Below, piece after piece: positions 40,530-53,820 of a stretch of DNA of 64,000 nt; the stretch's first letter is position 1, and the number at the start of each line of letters is the position of its first letter. The stretch is taken from assembly GCF_900108065.1 (NCBI RefSeq), contig NZ_FNVQ01000006.1, positions 124,001 through 188,000 of the forward strand, given 5' to 3'. Origin of the DNA: Marinobacterium lutimaris (GTDB lineage: Bacteria > Pseudomonadota > Gammaproteobacteria > Pseudomonadales > Balneatricaceae). Below the pieces are notes generated by a model that saw nothing but the letters and a program-made list of their open reading frames with translations, did no database searches and was not told where the DNA came from. The position numbers and the translations under genes are program-made.

Positions 40530-41186
40530 TTACTGGTGTGCATCACCGCCCGCCCGACGGAATGTCAGGTTCAGCCGCAACGCTCCCAGCTCTGGATGCT
40601 CTCCCTGTGCCAGCGGCGCTACACCGTGGTAGACCATTCTCGACGCACCTCCCCAAACCAGCATATCGCCGTGTTCCAGCGGGAAACGCTTCACCGGATC
40701 CTTGCGGTTTAAACCACCGAACATAAAGGTCACAGGCAAGCCGAACGAGAGCGAGACGATCGGAGCACTCCTGTCCTGTTCATCTTTATCCTGGTGCAGC
40801 CCCATTTTAGCCCCCGGTCGATAGCAGTTGATCAAGCAGCTGTCCGGGATAAACCCAGGGTAGTCGGCGGCGGCGGCTCCGGTAGACACCAGATCCAGCA
40901 ACGCAGCCGGTATCTCAGGCCAGGGTCTTCCGGTCATCGGATCGATATCGCTGTATCTATAGCCGGAAAGATCACTGATCCAGCCCAGGGATCCACAGCT
41001 ACTGGTTCTCACCGACATGCGATGCCCACCGGGAACCTGCATCTGCCGTAGCGGTGAATAACGTAGAACTTCACGCAAAGCGGGCAGTATCCAGGTAGTG
41101 GATTGAGCCACATAACCCTTGAATAACCAGCTGCCCTGTTCAATAAACAGCCTATCAGGGGTGCTGAAGAGATCATTATTGATCAT
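40530..41186 (-). CDS. AlkB-like 2-oxoglutarate/Fe(II) dioxygenase
   Basis: Dioxygenase of 218 residues resembling E. coli AlkB, which directly reverses N-methyl damage in DNA and RNA. The iron-binding HxD is in MGLHQDKDE, the distal histidine in VYHGVAPL, and the 2-oxoglutarate arginines in LRLNLTFRRA. The substrate-lid segment GYRYSDIDPMTGRPWPEIP is AlkB-like. It reads toward mnmE, and its 5' end faces the oriC candidate; in many relatives mnmE and mnmG/oriC are adjacent without it. Symbol withheld because AlkB homologues differ in substrate. Confidence 0.88.
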   Translation of the reverse strand: MINNDLFSTPDRLFIEQGSWLFKGYVAQSTTWILPALREVLRYSPLRQMQVPGGHRMSVRTSSCGSLGWISDLSGYRYSDIDPMTGRPWPEIPAALLDLVSTGAAAADYPGFIPDSCLINCYRPGAKMGLHQDKDEQDRSAPIVSLSFGLPVTFMFGGLNRKDPVKRFPLEHGDMLVWGGASRMVYHGVAPLAQGEHPELGALRLNLTFRRAGGDAHQ

Positions 41187-41206
41187 ATGGGGGAAAAATC
41201 GTCACC

Positions 41207-41215
41207 TGTGGATAA
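41207..41215 (-). promoter_or_regulatory. DnaA box, oriC
   Basis: TGTGGATAA, the exact complement of TTATCCACA. Confidence 0.85.
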
Positions 41216-41345
41216 AAAAATTGAAAAACTTACTCACACATTGTCTGCTTTCTGACCAAATGTTTATCCACTTCTCTTTGGCGGAAGCCCATGTTGATAA
41301 CTTTCAGAGGAGGAAACCGGTCACTTGAAATCAGTTACTTACAGT

Positions 41346-41354
41346 TTATCCACA
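41346..41354 (+). promoter_or_regulatory. DnaA box, oriC
   Basis: TTATCCACA, exact strong-box sequence. Confidence 0.87.
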
Positions 41355-41432
41355 AAAAACAATGGATAAATACTCTCGTAGGCATTTGACTTATAAGAAT
41401 TAAATTATAAAACCAGGTTTTCCACTCTATTT

Positions 41433-41441
41433 TTATTCACA
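41433..41441 (+). promoter_or_regulatory. DnaA box, oriC
   Basis: TTATTCACA, exact match to TTATNCACA. Confidence 0.8.
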
Positions 41442-41593
41442 ACCAGAATAGGATGGTAAAACGTTGTGAGTAATTTCAATACCCACTGCTAATCCACAGG
41501 CTAGCATAGAAGCTCACGAAGCTGACACAGGGATACACACAGGATCCCCAAAATTTGTGCTACATCTCGTCAACAAGCCCAATTACGCCTGTG

Positions 41594-41602
41594 TTATTCA
41601 CA
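41594..41602 (+). promoter_or_regulatory. DnaA box, oriC
   Basis: TTATTCACA, exact match to TTATNCACA. Confidence 0.8.
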
Positions 41603-41617
41603 AATATCTGTGTGTAA

Positions 41618-41626
41618 TGTGTATAA
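41618..41626 (-). promoter_or_regulatory. DnaA box, oriC
   Basis: TGTGTATAA, complement of TTATACACA, 15 bp after the 41594 box and facing it. Confidence 0.8.
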
Positions 41627-41820
41627 GAATAGCGGACTAACAGGTGGACGGTGTGTTGACAGAAAACACCTGTGTAAAACTCCCCTTTTTATCAACAAAG
41701 AGTCCAGAGACTGTATCCAGCATGACTGCAGGTGTTTTACAGTACGGCGCACAGGGTTAAGCTATTGATATAAAGGATTTTTAGACGCTTATTCAGGGAA
41801 AATTGGCTGCTTAATAGATA

Positions 41821-41880
41821 CAACCACAACAATCTTTCTTTATTTAAAAAGATATATTCTTCTTTATCTCTATACAGAAA
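41821..41880. other. candidate DNA unwinding element
   Basis: A 60-bp A+T-dominated tract between the DnaA boxes and mnmG, the arrangement seen at E. coli-type origins. It could also be part of the mnmG promoter. Confidence 0.5.
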
Positions 41881-42007
41881 AGCGGAAAAACAGAGCTGTA
41901 CAAACTTTGATCATTCCTTCCGTAGGGCTAAGAAGCTATAATCTGTTCCCCTTTTTCAGCGGCTCACTTCTCGAGCCGTGTAACTCCAAATCCTATGAGG
42001 TGCTGAA

Positions 42008-43894
42008 GTGGACTATCCCGACCACTTTGACGTGATCGTTATTGGCGGCGGACATGCCGGTACAGAAGCCGCATTGGCCTCTGCTCGCATGGGTGCAAAA
42101 ACCCTGCTGCTGACTCATAACATCGAAACGCTGGGGCAGATGTCCTGTAATCCGGCGATCGGTGGTATCGGGAAAAGTCATCTGGTCAAAGAGATCGATG
42201 CCCTCGATGGCGCCATGGCCAGAGCTACCGACCGTGGTGGTATCCAGTTCCGTGTGCTTAATGCCCGTAAAGGACCTGCCGTCAGAGCCACACGTGCTCA
42301 GGCAGACCGTATCCTCTACAAAGCGGCTATCCGCGATATTCTGGAGAACCAGCCCAATCTGCAGATTTTCCAGCAGGCTGCTGACGATCTGATGATCGAG
42401 GGTGAACGGGTCGTTGGCGTGGTAACCCAGAGCGGTATCCGTTTCCGTGCTCAGAAAGTGATTCTCACCGCAGGTACCTTCCTCGGTGGAGTGATCCACA
42501 TCGGCCTGGAGCAACACTCGGGCGGTCGCGCTGGTGATCCTCCTGCACTGCGTTTGGCACAGCGATTACGGGAGTTACCCTTACGCGTTGAACGCCTGAA
42601 AACCGGAACCCCTCCGCGTATCGATGCACGCAGTGTCGATTTCTCGGTCATGCAGGTTCAGCCTGGTGATACGCCTACGCCGGTGATGTCTTTCATGGGC
42701 AGCCGTGATGAACACCCGCAGCAGATCAACTGCTACATCACGCACACCAATGCTCAGACCCACGACATCATCCGCAGCGGCCTGGATCGCTCACCGATGT
42801 TTACCGGAGTGATCGGCGGTGTCGGTCCACGCTACTGCCCGTCAATCGAGGACAAGATCCATCGCTTTGCCGATAAGGATCAGCATCAGATATTTGTTGA
42901 GCCTGAAGGCCTGACCACTCATGAGCTCTACCCCAACGGCATCTCAACCAGTCTGCCGTTCGATATTCAGCTGGCGCTGGTACGCTCGATGCGTGGTTTT
43001 GAAAACGCCCATATCACTCGTCCGGGCTACGCCATCGAGTACGATTACTTCAATCCTCAGGATCTGAAGCACACGCTGGAAACGAAATCGATCAGTGGTC
43101 TCTTCTTTGCCGGTCAGATCAACGGCACCACCGGTTACGAAGAAGCCGGCGCCCAGGGATTGCTGGCCGGTATCAATGCGGCTGCTCAGGCACTGGGTCG
43201 TGATAGCTGGTATCCGCGTCGTGATGAGGCGTACATCGGGGTAATGATCGATGACCTGATCACCCTGGGTACCTCTGAGCCATACCGCATGTTTACCAGC
43301 CGCGCCGAATACCGCCTGCTGCTGCGGGAAGACAACGCCGATCTGCGTCTTACCGAGCAGGGGCGTAAATTAGGCATCGTGGGTGACGAGCGCTGGGCCG
43401 CATTCTGCGCCAAGCGTGAAGCGATTGAACTCGAAGCCCAGCGTCTGAAAGAGACCTGGATCCAGCCGGGCAGTGAAGAAGAGGCCAAAATCGCCGCCAA
43501 GCTGACTTCGCCGATGACCCGCGAGTACAGCCTTGCGGATCTGATCAAGCGCCCGGAGCTGGGGTACACCGACGTGGCGAATCTGAAAGGTGAGCCGGTC
43601 GATCACGAGCAGGCTGCTGAGCAGGTCGAGATTCAGCTGAAGTATTCCGGTTATATTGATCGCCAGAAGGATGAAATTGCGCAGATGCAGCGCCAGGAAA
43701 ACACCGCGCTGCCGGCGGATTTCGACTATGACTCGGTGGGCGGTCTGTCCAACGAGCTCAAGTCCAAGCTGAAGGAACATCAGCCGGAAACCCTGGCACA
43801 GGCATCACGCATCCAGGGCATGACTCCGGCGGCGATCTCTCTACTGCTGGTCTATCTGAAAAAACGTCAGCTGCAGCAGAAGGTGGCCGGTTAA
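42008..43894 (+). CDS. mnmG: tRNA uridine 5-carboxymethylaminomethyl modification enzyme MnmG
   Basis: MnmG (GidA), 628 residues, FAD-dependent partner of MnmE in wobble-uridine modification. FAD loop [19 protein letters not shown] at the N-terminus, then [23 protein letters not shown] and [11 protein letters not shown]. Start is GTG 42008, with GAGG 7 bases upstream. First gene after oriC, followed by rsmG overlapping by one base. Transcription from here runs away from the origin, as in E. coli. Confidence 0.97.
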   Translation: MDYPDHFDVIVIGGGHAGTEAALASARMGAKTLLLTHNIETLGQMSCNPAIGGIGKSHLVKEIDALDGAMARATDRGGIQFRVLNARKGPAVRATRAQADRILYKAAIRDILENQPNLQIFQQAADDLMIEGERVVGVVTQSGIRFRAQKVILTAGTFLGGVIHIGLEQHSGGRAGDPPALRLAQRLRELPLRVERLKTGTPPRIDARSVDFSVMQVQPGDTPTPVMSFMGSRDEHPQQINCYITHTNAQTHDIIRSGLDRSPMFTGVIGGVGPRYCPSIEDKIHRFADKDQHQIFVEPEGLTTHELYPNGISTSLPFDIQLALVRSMRGFENAHITRPGYAIEYDYFNPQDLKHTLETKSISGLFFAGQINGTTGYEEAGAQGLLAGINAAAQALGRDSWYPRRDEAYIGVMIDDLITLGTSEPYRMFTSRAEYRLLLREDNADLRLTEQGRKLGIVGDERWAAFCAKREAIELEAQRLKETWIQPGSEEEAKIAAKLTSPMTREYSLADLIKRPELGYTDVANLKGEPVDHEQAAEQVEIQLKYSGYIDRQKDEIAQMQRQENTALPADFDYDSVGGLSNELKSKLKEHQPETLAQASRIQGMTPAAISLLLVYLKKRQLQQKVAG

Positions 43895-44565
43895 TGCAGG
43901 AGTACAAAGCAACTCTGCAATCCCAATTGGCAGCGATCGATGTTGAGGTATCTGAGACCCAGCTTGATCGCCTGCTGCAATACCTGGCCCTGCTGGTGAA
44001 GTGGAACAAGGCATACAACCTCACCGCGGTGCGTGATCCGCAGGAGATGATTACCCGTCACCTGGTCGACAGCCTCAGCATCCTGCCCTGGATCGGTAAA
44101 GGACGCCTGATCGATGTAGGCAGCGGTCCGGGTCTGCCCGGTATCCCGCTGGCGATCATGCTCCCCGAGCTCGATGTCACCACGCTCGACAGCAACGGCA
44201 AGAAAACGCGCTTCCAGAACCAGGTAAAGATGGAGCTGGGGCTGAAAAACCTCAAGGTGATCCACGGTCGTGTCGAACAGTGCGAGGGGGGCCCCTACGA
44301 TCAGATCGTCTCAAGGGCGTTCGCATCACTCAACGATATGCTGAAATGGACGGCGCATCTCTGTTCCGAGCAGGGTGTTTTTCTTGCCATGAAAGGACTG
44401 TATCCTGAAGCGGAAGTAGAGCAGCTGCCGCCGGGTTTCCAGTTGCGGGCCAGCCACAGGCTCAACCTGCCGGCTACGGACGGTGAGCGGCACCTGCTGA
44501 TCCTTGGGGGCATTCCCGAATCCTCGGCCAACGCCACTGCCCCTGATGAATTAGGGAGAGCCTGA
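43894..44565 (+). CDS. rsmG: 16S rRNA (guanine527-N7)-methyltransferase
   Basis: RsmG (GidB), 223 residues, adds m7G527 to 16S rRNA with SAM; loss gives low-level streptomycin resistance. Motifs: WNKAYNLTAVRDPQEMITRHLVDS, SAM loop LIDVGSGPGLPGIPLAI, and VSRAFASL. Start overlaps the mnmG stop (TAATG), and parA follows after 2 bases. Confidence 0.97.
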   Translation: MQEYKATLQSQLAAIDVEVSETQLDRLLQYLALLVKWNKAYNLTAVRDPQEMITRHLVDSLSILPWIGKGRLIDVGSGPGLPGIPLAIMLPELDVTTLDSNGKKTRFQNQVKMELGLKNLKVIHGRVEQCEGGPYDQIVSRAFASLNDMLKWTAHLCSEQGVFLAMKGLYPEAEVEQLPPGFQLRASHRLNLPATDGERHLLILGGIPESSANATAPDELGRA

Positions 44566-44567
44566 GC

Positions 44568-45374
44568 GTGGCGAAAATCCTCACGATCACCAACCAGAAA
44601 GGCGGTGTCGGCAAGACGACGACTGCGGTAAACCTGGCCGCGTCACTGGCGGCCACCCGCAAACGCGTGCTGATGATCGATCTCGATCCCCAGGGCAATG
44701 CGACCATGGGCAGCGGAGCCGACAAGCATCAGCTGGAAACCTCGGTTTACGAGTTGCTGACCGATCAGGCCAGCGCCGAAGAGGCGATCCTCAGTGATCT
44801 GTCGGTGAAATACGACCTGATCGGCGCCAATGGGGATCTGACCGCGGCCGAGGTGGAGCTGCTGCAGCTGCCGCGCCGCGAATTTCGCCTGAAAATGGCG
44901 CTGCTGCCAGTGATGGATCGTTACGATTTTATTCTTATCGATAACCCGCCGTCGCTGAACCTGCTGACGGTGAACGCCCTGTCGGCCTCCCATGGCGTGA
45001 TCATTCCGATGCAGTGCGAGTATTACGCGCTGGAGGGGATCAGCGCCCTGGTCGGCACCATCGACAAGATCAACCAGCGTCTCAATCCCAAGCTGAAGAT
45101 CGAGGGCATACTGCGCACCATGTTCGACCCGCGCATGAGCCTGACCAAGGATGTTTCCGATCACCTGGTCGAGTACTTTGGCGACAAGGTCTACCGTACC
45201 GTGATTCCTCGTAACGTGCGCCTGGCAGAAGCGCCCAGCCACGGTATGCCGGCGTTGCAGTACGACAAGAATTCACGCGGAGCCCTGGCTTACCTGGCAC
45301 TGGCCGGTGAGCTGATCCGCCGTACCGAGCAGGAGCTGGCCAGCGAAGACCTGGCCACTGAACAGGAAGACTGA
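44568..45374 (+). CDS. parA: chromosome partitioning ATPase ParA (Soj)
   Basis: ParA, 268 residues, deviant Walker A ATPase (K11-GGVGKTTT) that moves ParB-parS complexes away from the cell centre after replication. The Walker A' DLDPQGNATMGSG segment and DFILIDNPPSLNLLTVNAL Walker B are clear. Start is GTG 44568, two bases after the rsmG stop. Forms an operon with parB; the parS sites are 18-20 kb away across oriC. Confidence 0.97.
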   Translation: MAKILTITNQKGGVGKTTTAVNLAASLAATRKRVLMIDLDPQGNATMGSGADKHQLETSVYELLTDQASAEEAILSDLSVKYDLIGANGDLTAAEVELLQLPRREFRLKMALLPVMDRYDFILIDNPPSLNLLTVNALSASHGVIIPMQCEYYALEGISALVGTIDKINQRLNPKLKIEGILRTMFDPRMSLTKDVSDHLVEYFGDKVYRTVIPRNVRLAEAPSHGMPALQYDKNSRGALAYLALAGELIRRTEQELASEDLATEQED

Positions 45375-45376
45375 AC

Positions 45377-46285
45377 ATGGCTGTCAAAAAGCGTGGACTG
45401 GGGCGTGGTCTGGATGCCTTGCTATCGAGCGTGAGCCCGGAAGCGGAAGAGGTTTCCATCGAGCCTGCGGTTGAAGCCGCGGCCGGGACTGAAGAGCGCA
45501 AGCCGGTCGATGGCGACCTGATGATGATGGCGGTGGGCCGCATTCAGCGTGGTCGCTACCAGCCGCGTCGCGATCTGGAACCCCAGGCGCTTGAGGACCT
45601 GGCCGCTTCGATCAAGCTGCAGGGCGTGATGCAGCCGATCGTTATCCGTCCCGTGGATGACGAGATGTACGAGATTATCGCCGGTGAGCGCCGCTGGCGC
45701 GCCGCCCAGATGGCGGGGCTCGATGCGCTGCCGGTGATTATTCGCGATGTCCCCGATGAAGCTGCCATAGCGATGGCGCTGATCGAAAATATCCAGCGCG
45801 AGAACCTCAACCCGATGGAAGAGGCGATCGCTCTGCATCGTCTGCAGACCGAGTTTGAACTGACCCAGCAGCAGGTCGCCGATGCGGTGGGTAAATCCCG
45901 CTCCACCATCACCAACTTGCTGCGCCTGATGAACCTCACCGATGAGGTCAAAACCCTGCTCGAACATGGCGATCTGGAGATGGGCCACGCCCGTGCATTG
46001 CTGCCGCTGAATCCGGAGCTGCAGATCGAAGCGGGTAGAGAGGTGGTTGGCAAAGGTCTGTCTGTACGCCAGACCGAGGCACTGGTGCGCAAGATCTCAG
46101 AAGGCCGGAACCAGCCCAAGCCGAAACCCGAGCCCAGTGAGCGCTGTAAATCACTGTCGAGCGAGCTGAGCCGCCGTTTCTCGGTGCCGGTTCAGGTGAA
46201 AGCCAACGACAAGGGCAAGGGCAGCATCAGCCTGAACTTCAAGTCAGAAGAGGAACTGGAAGCAATTCTGGACCTGCTGCGCTAA
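45377..46285 (+). CDS. parB: chromosome partitioning protein ParB (Spo0J)
   Basis: ParB, 302 residues, a CTP-dependent DNA clamp that loads at parS. N-terminal KRGLGRGLDALL (ParA-interaction), CTPase box with GERRWRAAQMAG at 103-114, and the parS-binding helix-turn-helix LTQQQVADAVGKSRSTITNLLRL (about 158-182). The C-terminal dimerisation domain ends EELEAILDLLR. Starts two bases after parA and ends in a terminator. Confidence 0.97.
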   Translation: MAVKKRGLGRGLDALLSSVSPEAEEVSIEPAVEAAAGTEERKPVDGDLMMMAVGRIQRGRYQPRRDLEPQALEDLAASIKLQGVMQPIVIRPVDDEMYEIIAGERRWRAAQMAGLDALPVIIRDVPDEAAIAMALIENIQRENLNPMEEAIALHRLQTEFELTQQQVADAVGKSRSTITNLLRLMNLTDEVKTLLEHGDLEMGHARALLPLNPELQIEAGREVVGKGLSVRQTEALVRKISEGRNQPKPKPEPSERCKSLSSELSRRFSVPVQVKANDKGKGSISLNFKSEEELEAILDLLR

Positions 46286-46309
46286 ATTTTCGCGTAGAAA
46301 AACAGCGAG

Positions 46310-46333
46310 AGGAGCCGTTCTGGCTCCTTTTTT
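46310..46333 (+). terminator. intrinsic terminator after parB
   Basis: AGGAGCC-GTTCT-GGCTCCT with a T-run; 25 bp after the parB stop. Confidence 0.9.
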
Positions 46334-46508
46334 GTGGCTGATCGGTACAGATCCAGTGAGCGCCTGCTGGCAAAAAGTTGAATTGCAGGTAAATTTTTTT
46401 CAGCAGCCCTCCCCACCCTAAGCACTGCCGCAGCGGCCCCGGGGCCTGATTGACGCCCTGCTTTAGTGCTCACCGGTAAGACCTTAGTGCAAAAACTACA
46501 ACCTTTTA

Positions 46509-46537
46509 TTGAGTGCAGCCCCCTTAGACCCTATAAT
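46509..46537 (+). promoter_or_regulatory. sigma-70 promoter of the atp operon
   Basis: TTGAGT (46509-46514), 17-bp spacer, perfect TATAAT (46532-46537). Start expected near 46544. It decides the atpI start, since a TTG at 46509 would lie outside the transcript. Confidence 0.8.
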
Positions 46538-46583
46538 CTTGCCGCTATTTGAAGGGGACTTTGCGTCCGAAATAGGGTGCCTT

Positions 46584-47868
<1,285 letters not shown>

Positions 47869-47932
47869 GCGTAGTGACGGATAGATAAAAACCGAGTTCG
47901 TTTTAAAACTTTAACTTCAACTTAAACCTTGA

Positions 47933-48178
<246 letters not shown>

Positions 48179-48248
48179 TAAGTAGAAATGGCGTTTTACC
48201 CAATGTCGGGTACCAACTACTTAATCAACAACCGCGAGAGGTAATGGC

Positions 48249-48719
48249 GTGAATATCAATCTCACCATCATTGGTCAGGCCATTGCATTCTTCCTCTTCG
48301 TCGTATTTTGCATGAAATACGTCTGGCCGCCGATCACCGGTGCGCTGGCTGAGCGTAAGAAGAAGATTGCCGAAGGTCTTGATGCGGCCGACCGTGCAGA
48401 GCGCGACCTGCGACTGGCTCAAGAAAAAGCCGCCGCAGACATGCGTAAAAGCAAGGAAGAGGCAGCCGCCATCATTGAACAGGCCAACAAGCGGGCTAAC
48501 CAGATCGTCGATGAAGCCAAGGACAAAGCGCGCGAAGAAGCTGATCGCGTAAAAGCTTCTGCCCAGGCTGAAATCGAGCAGGAAGTTAACCGGGCGAAGG
48601 AAGCACTCCGCGCTCAGGTGGCTACGCTGGCAATTGCCGGTGCTGAAAAGATCCTGGAAGCCTCTGTTGACGAGAAAGCGCACGCACAGCTGGTTGAGAA
48701 ACTGGCCGCGGAGCTTTAA
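48249..48719 (+). CDS. atpF: ATP synthase F0 subunit b
   Basis: Subunit b, 156 residues: one N-terminal membrane helix ([22 protein letters not shown]) followed by a long charged coiled coil forming the peripheral stalk. Start is GTG 48249 with GAGAGGTAA just upstream; the nearby ATG 48244 is out of frame. Confidence 0.97.
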   Translation: MNINLTIIGQAIAFFLFVVFCMKYVWPPITGALAERKKKIAEGLDAADRAERDLRLAQEKAAADMRKSKEEAAAIIEQANKRANQIVDEAKDKAREEADRVKASAQAEIEQEVNRAKEALRAQVATLAIAGAEKILEASVDEKAHAQLVEKLAAEL

Positions 48720-48731
48720 GCGAGGTTAACG

Positions 48732-49268
48732 ATGGCTGAACTCAATACAGTCGCTCGGCCCTACACCAAAGCCGCGTTCGAGTACGCGCGCGATAAGGGT
48801 AGCCTCGATCAGTGGTCTACGATGCTGTCCACCGCCGCTCTGGTGGTTAAGGACAGCACCATGGCCCAGGTGCTGAACAACCCGGCCCTGACATCCGGTC
48901 AGAAAGCCGAGGTGCTGATTTCTGTCTGCGAAGAGCAGATGGATGATGCCGGCAAGAACTTTGCGTTCCTGCTGGCGGAAAAACAGCGTCTCGCGCTGCT
49001 TCCGGAGATTTCTCTGCAGTTCGATCAGCTCAAGGCAGCACAGGAAAAGTCGGTTGATATCGACCTGACCACCGCCTTCGAACTGGACGATGCCCAGCAG
49101 CAGAAACTGGCTCAGGCGCTCAGCACCAAGTTGGGTCGCGATGTGAAGATCTCCTCCCAGGTGGACAAGTCCATCCTTGGCGGTGTCGTCATTCGCTCCA
49201 ATGACCTTGTGATCGACGGTTCTGTTCGTGCACGACTGGCGAAACTGGCCGAAGCGATGAATTCCTGA
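48732..49268 (+). CDS. atpH: ATP synthase F1 subunit delta
   Basis: Subunit delta, 178 residues, links F1 to the b stalk (OSCP-like). N-terminal YTKAAFEYARDKGSLDQW and C-terminal domain with LGRDVKISSQVDKSILGGVVIRSNDLVIDGSVRARL, which carries the family signature GG-I-R-D/N. 12 bp after atpF. Confidence 0.97.
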   Translation: MAELNTVARPYTKAAFEYARDKGSLDQWSTMLSTAALVVKDSTMAQVLNNPALTSGQKAEVLISVCEEQMDDAGKNFAFLLAEKQRLALLPEISLQFDQLKAAQEKSVDIDLTTAFELDDAQQQKLAQALSTKLGRDVKISSQVDKSILGGVVIRSNDLVIDGSVRARLAKLAEAMNS

Positions 49269-49283
49269 GTGTGAGGAATAACA

Positions 49284-50828
49284 ATGCAGCAACTGAATCC
49301 ATCTGAGATCAGCGAGATTCTCAAGAAGCGCATCGAGAAGCTCGATGTGACTTCTGAAGCCCGTAACGAGGGCACTATCGTCAGCGTTTCCGACGGTATC
49401 ATCCTGATCCACGGTCTCGCCGACGTAATGTACGGCGAAATGATCGAATTCCCGGGCGGTGTCTACGGTATGGCACTGAACCTGGAGCGTGACTCTGTCG
49501 GCGCCGTAGTACTGGGCGACTACCAGACTCTGGTCGAAGGTATGACCGCCAAGTGTACTGGTCGTATCCTTGAAGTACCGGTTGGTCCGGAACTGCTCGG
49601 TCGCGTTGTAGACGCACTGGGTAACCCGATCGACGGTAAAGGTCCGGTCGAAACCAAACTGACCGACGCCGTAGAAAAAGTAGCACCGGGCGTTATCGCC
49701 CGTCAGTCGGTTGATCAGCCGGTTCAGATCGGTCTGAAAGCGATCGACGCCATGGTCCCGGTTGGCCGTGGTCAGCGTGAGCTGATCATCGGTGACCGTC
49801 AGATCGGTAAGACCGCTATCGCGATCGACGCGATCATCAACCAGAAAGACACTGGCATCAAATGTATCTACGTTGCCATCGGTCAGAAGCAGTCCACTAT
49901 CGCCAACGTCGTGCGTAAGCTCGAAGAACACGGCGCTATGGACCACACCATCGTGATCGCAGCTGGCGCGGCCGATCCTGCAGCAATGCAGTACCTGGCT
50001 CCGTACGCGGGCGCGACCATGGGTGAATACTTCCGTGACCGCGGTGAAGATGCTCTGATCATCTATGATGACCTGACCAAGCAGGCGTGGGCGTATCGTC
50101 AGATCTCCCTGCTGCTGCGTCGTCCGCCGGGCCGTGAAGCTTACCCGGGTGACGTCTTCTACTTGCACTCCCGTCTGCTCGAGCGTGCTGCGCGCGTTAA
50201 CGCCGACTACGTAGAAGAGTTCACCAAGGGCGAAGTGAAAGGCAAAACCGGTTCTCTGACCGCGCTGCCGATCATCGAAACCCAGGGTGGCGACGTTTCC
50301 GCGTTCGTTCCGACCAACGTAATCTCCATTACCGACGGTCAGATCTTCCTGGAAACCAGCCTGTTCAACTCCGGTGTACGTCCGGCGATCAACGCGGGTC
50401 TTTCCGTATCCCGAGTTGGTGGTTCCGCCCAGACCAAGATCATCAAGAAGCTTGGTGGTGGTGTACGTCTGGCACTGGCACAGTACCGTGAGCTGGCGGC
50501 ATTCGCTCAGTTCGCTTCTGACCTCGATGAAGCTACCCGTGCTCAGCTCGAGCATGGTCAGGCTGTTACCGAGCTGATGAAGCAGAAGCAGTACTCGCCG
50601 ATGTCCGTCGCTGAGATGGGCCTGAGCCTGTACGCGGCGAACGAAGGTTTCCTGAAAGGCGTGGAACTGGACAAAATCGGTGCTTTCGAAGCGGCTCTGA
50701 TCTCCTACTTCAACAGCGAACACGCTGATCTGATGGCGAAGGTCAACGAGAAGGGCGATTACAACGACGAAATCGCTGCGTCCTTCAAAGCCGGCATCGA
50801 GAAGTTCAAGTCTACCCAAACTTGGTAA
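49284..50828 (+). CDS. atpA: ATP synthase F1 subunit alpha
   Basis: Subunit alpha, 514 residues, non-catalytic nucleotide-binding subunit. P-loop G170-DRQIG-K176-T; starts [20 protein letters not shown]. Rich in preferred codons, as expected for a highly expressed gene. A long open frame antisense to it is a codon-bias shadow. Confidence 0.99.
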   Translation: MQQLNPSEISEILKKRIEKLDVTSEARNEGTIVSVSDGIILIHGLADVMYGEMIEFPGGVYGMALNLERDSVGAVVLGDYQTLVEGMTAKCTGRILEVPVGPELLGRVVDALGNPIDGKGPVETKLTDAVEKVAPGVIARQSVDQPVQIGLKAIDAMVPVGRGQRELIIGDRQIGKTAIAIDAIINQKDTGIKCIYVAIGQKQSTIANVVRKLEEHGAMDHTIVIAAGAADPAAMQYLAPYAGATMGEYFRDRGEDALIIYDDLTKQAWAYRQISLLLRRPPGREAYPGDVFYLHSRLLERAARVNADYVEEFTKGEVKGKTGSLTALPIIETQGGDVSAFVPTNVISITDGQIFLETSLFNSGVRPAINAGLSVSRVGGSAQTKIIKKLGGGVRLALAQYRELAAFAQFASDLDEATRAQLEHGQAVTELMKQKQYSPMSVAEMGLSLYAANEGFLKGVELDKIGAFEAALISYFNSEHADLMAKVNEKGDYNDEIAASFKAGIEKFKSTQTW

Positions 50829-50909
50829 GTGCTCTGACAGAACCTTATGTCAGAGTCGGGGGCCGGTCCCTGACCGGCCTGTACTGAGACAAGTTTAATA
50901 GGCGGAACT

Positions 50910-51773
50910 ATGGCAGTCGGAAAAGAGATTAAGACGCAAATCGCGAGCATCGGCAGCACGCGCAAGATCACCAGCGCCATGGAAATGGTTGCTGCGTCGA
51001 AAATGCGCAAGGCCCAGGATCGCATGCAGTCTTCACGTCCGTACGCCCAAAGCATCCGTGGTGTGGTTCAGCATCTGGCGAAAGCCAATCCTGAATACCG
51101 TCACCTCTACATGCAGGAGCGTGAGGTCAAGCGCGTCGGTTTCATTATCGTCGCTTCTGACCGCGGCCTCTGTGGCGGCCTGAACGTCAACATGTTCAAG
51201 GCAGCCATTGCCAAGATGAAGGAGTTCAAAGAGCAGAACGTCGAGATCGACATCTGTGCACTGGGCTCCAAGGCGATCAGCTTCTTCCGGAACTACGGCG
51301 GCAACGTCGTGGCAGCGAAAGGCGGCCTGGGTGATGCACCCGAGCTAGGCCAGCTGCTGGGCTCCGTGAAGGTGATGCTGGACAGCTTTGACGAAGGCAA
51401 ACTGGATAAGTTGTACGTCGTGTCCAACGATTTTGTGAACACGATGACCCAGAAGCCCGCTGTTCAACAGCTGTTGCCGCTTCAGGCAGGTGAAGACGAA
51501 GAGAAGCTCAGCCACCACTGGGACTATCTGTATGAACCGGACGCGAAAGAGCTGCTGAATGGCCTGCTCAAACGTTATATCGAGTCTCTGGTTTACCAGG
51601 CAGTGGTTGAGAATAACGCCTGTGAACAGGCAGCACGTATGCTGGCGATGAAGAACGCAACAGACAACGCCGGCAACCTGATCGATGAGCTGCAATTGGT
51701 TTACAACAAAGCCCGTCAGGCGGCGATCACTCAGGAAATCTCCGAGATCGTCGGTGGTGCTGCTGCTGTTTGA
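50910..51773 (+). CDS. atpG: ATP synthase F1 subunit gamma
   Basis: Subunit gamma, 287 residues, the central rotary shaft. N-terminal [32 protein letters not shown] and C-terminal NASDNAGN-like [37 protein letters not shown] are the two coiled-coil helices. The DRGLCGGLN motif is present. Confidence 0.98.
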   Translation: MAVGKEIKTQIASIGSTRKITSAMEMVAASKMRKAQDRMQSSRPYAQSIRGVVQHLAKANPEYRHLYMQEREVKRVGFIIVASDRGLCGGLNVNMFKAAIAKMKEFKEQNVEIDICALGSKAISFFRNYGGNVVAAKGGLGDAPELGQLLGSVKVMLDSFDEGKLDKLYVVSNDFVNTMTQKPAVQQLLPLQAGEDEEKLSHHWDYLYEPDAKELLNGLLKRYIESLVYQAVVENNACEQAARMLAMKNATDNAGNLIDELQLVYNKARQAAITQEISEIVGGAAAV

Positions 51774-51798
51774 TGCAGTGAACAGGTTTAAATGTTAA

Positions 51799-53208
<1,410 letters not shown>

Positions 53209-53242
53209 GCGGTTCCGTAGAAACCTTTAAGAGGTAACCAAG

Positions 53243-53668
53243 ATGGCTATGACTGTTCATTGCGATATCGTGAGTGCCGAAGAAGAGATCTTCTCAGGCC
53301 TGATCGAATTCGTCTCCGCAACAGGTAGCCTGGGTGACCTGGGTATTTTCCCGGGTCACGCTCCGCTTCTGACGGAACTGAAACCAGGCCCTGTCGAGCT
53401 GCGCAAGCAGGGCGGTGAGGAAGACGTGTTCTACGTGTCCGGTGGTTTCCTTGAAGTACAGCCGCACAAGATTACGGTACTGGCAGATACTGCTGCCCAC
53501 GCCGCTGATCTGAGTGAGGCCGCTGCTATCGAGGCCAAGAAACACGCAGAGCATGCAATGGCTGACAAGTCTGGCGAGTTTGAATACTCCCGGGCCGCCG
53601 CTCAGCTGGCGGAAGCTGCCGCGCAGCTCCGCACACTGCAGCAGATTCGTCGCAAATCGGGCAAATAA
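53243..53668 (+). CDS. atpC: ATP synthase F1 subunit epsilon
   Basis: Subunit epsilon, 141 residues: beta-sandwich ([50 protein letters not shown]) and two C-terminal helices that inhibit ATP hydrolysis. Last gene of the operon, followed by a terminator. Confidence 0.98.
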   Translation: MAMTVHCDIVSAEEEIFSGLIEFVSATGSLGDLGIFPGHAPLLTELKPGPVELRKQGGEEDVFYVSGGFLEVQPHKITVLADTAAHAADLSEAAAIEAKKHAEHAMADKSGEFEYSRAAAQLAEAAAQLRTLQQIRRKSGK

Positions 53669-53687
53669 GCTCGTTGCAGCGATCAGG

Positions 53688-53712
53688 AAAGGCAGCTTCG
53701 GCTGCCTTTTTT
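53688..53712 (+). terminator. intrinsic terminator of the atp operon
   Basis: AAAGGCAGC-TTCG-GCTGCCTTTTTT, 20 bp after atpC. Confidence 0.92.
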
Positions 53713-53820
53713 ATTTTTCCCTTCCGTTAAACTTTCCCCAGCACATGAAAGGGATTACCCAGTTGAGGTAATCTGCACCTGAGGCTCCTCCGTTCGTTAC
53801 CGGGTCAGGGAATTGTCGCC

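Larger units (their letters stand above)
41187..42007. other. oriC: probable chromosomal origin of replication (oriC)
   Basis: An 821-bp AT-rich gap immediately upstream of mnmG, the oriC position in E. coli. It has five exact DnaA boxes (TTATNCACA) at 41207, 41346, 41433, 41594 and 41618, and at least seven 8-of-9 boxes (41230, 41264, 41465, 41490, 41609, 41671, 41689). A very AT-rich tract at 41821-41880 (long T/A runs, TTTATTTAAAAAGATATATT) is a good unwinding element. GATC sites are few (41171, 41181, 41542, 41910), unlike E. coli oriC. parAB lie 2.6 kb downstream, and dnaA 5 kb away. Confidence 0.85.

Noticed and set aside
41119-41328. 69-codon frame in the oriC segment
   Set aside because: Overlaps DnaA boxes and the AlkB-like gene; no similarity.
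46509-46583. N-terminal extension of atpI from TTG 46509
   Set aside because: Contains the -35 and -10 of the promoter, so it would not be in the mRNA.
48726-50819. Very long open frame (697 codons) antisense to atpH-atpA
   Set aside because: Caused by strong codon bias in highly expressed atp genes; no start signal or known domain.
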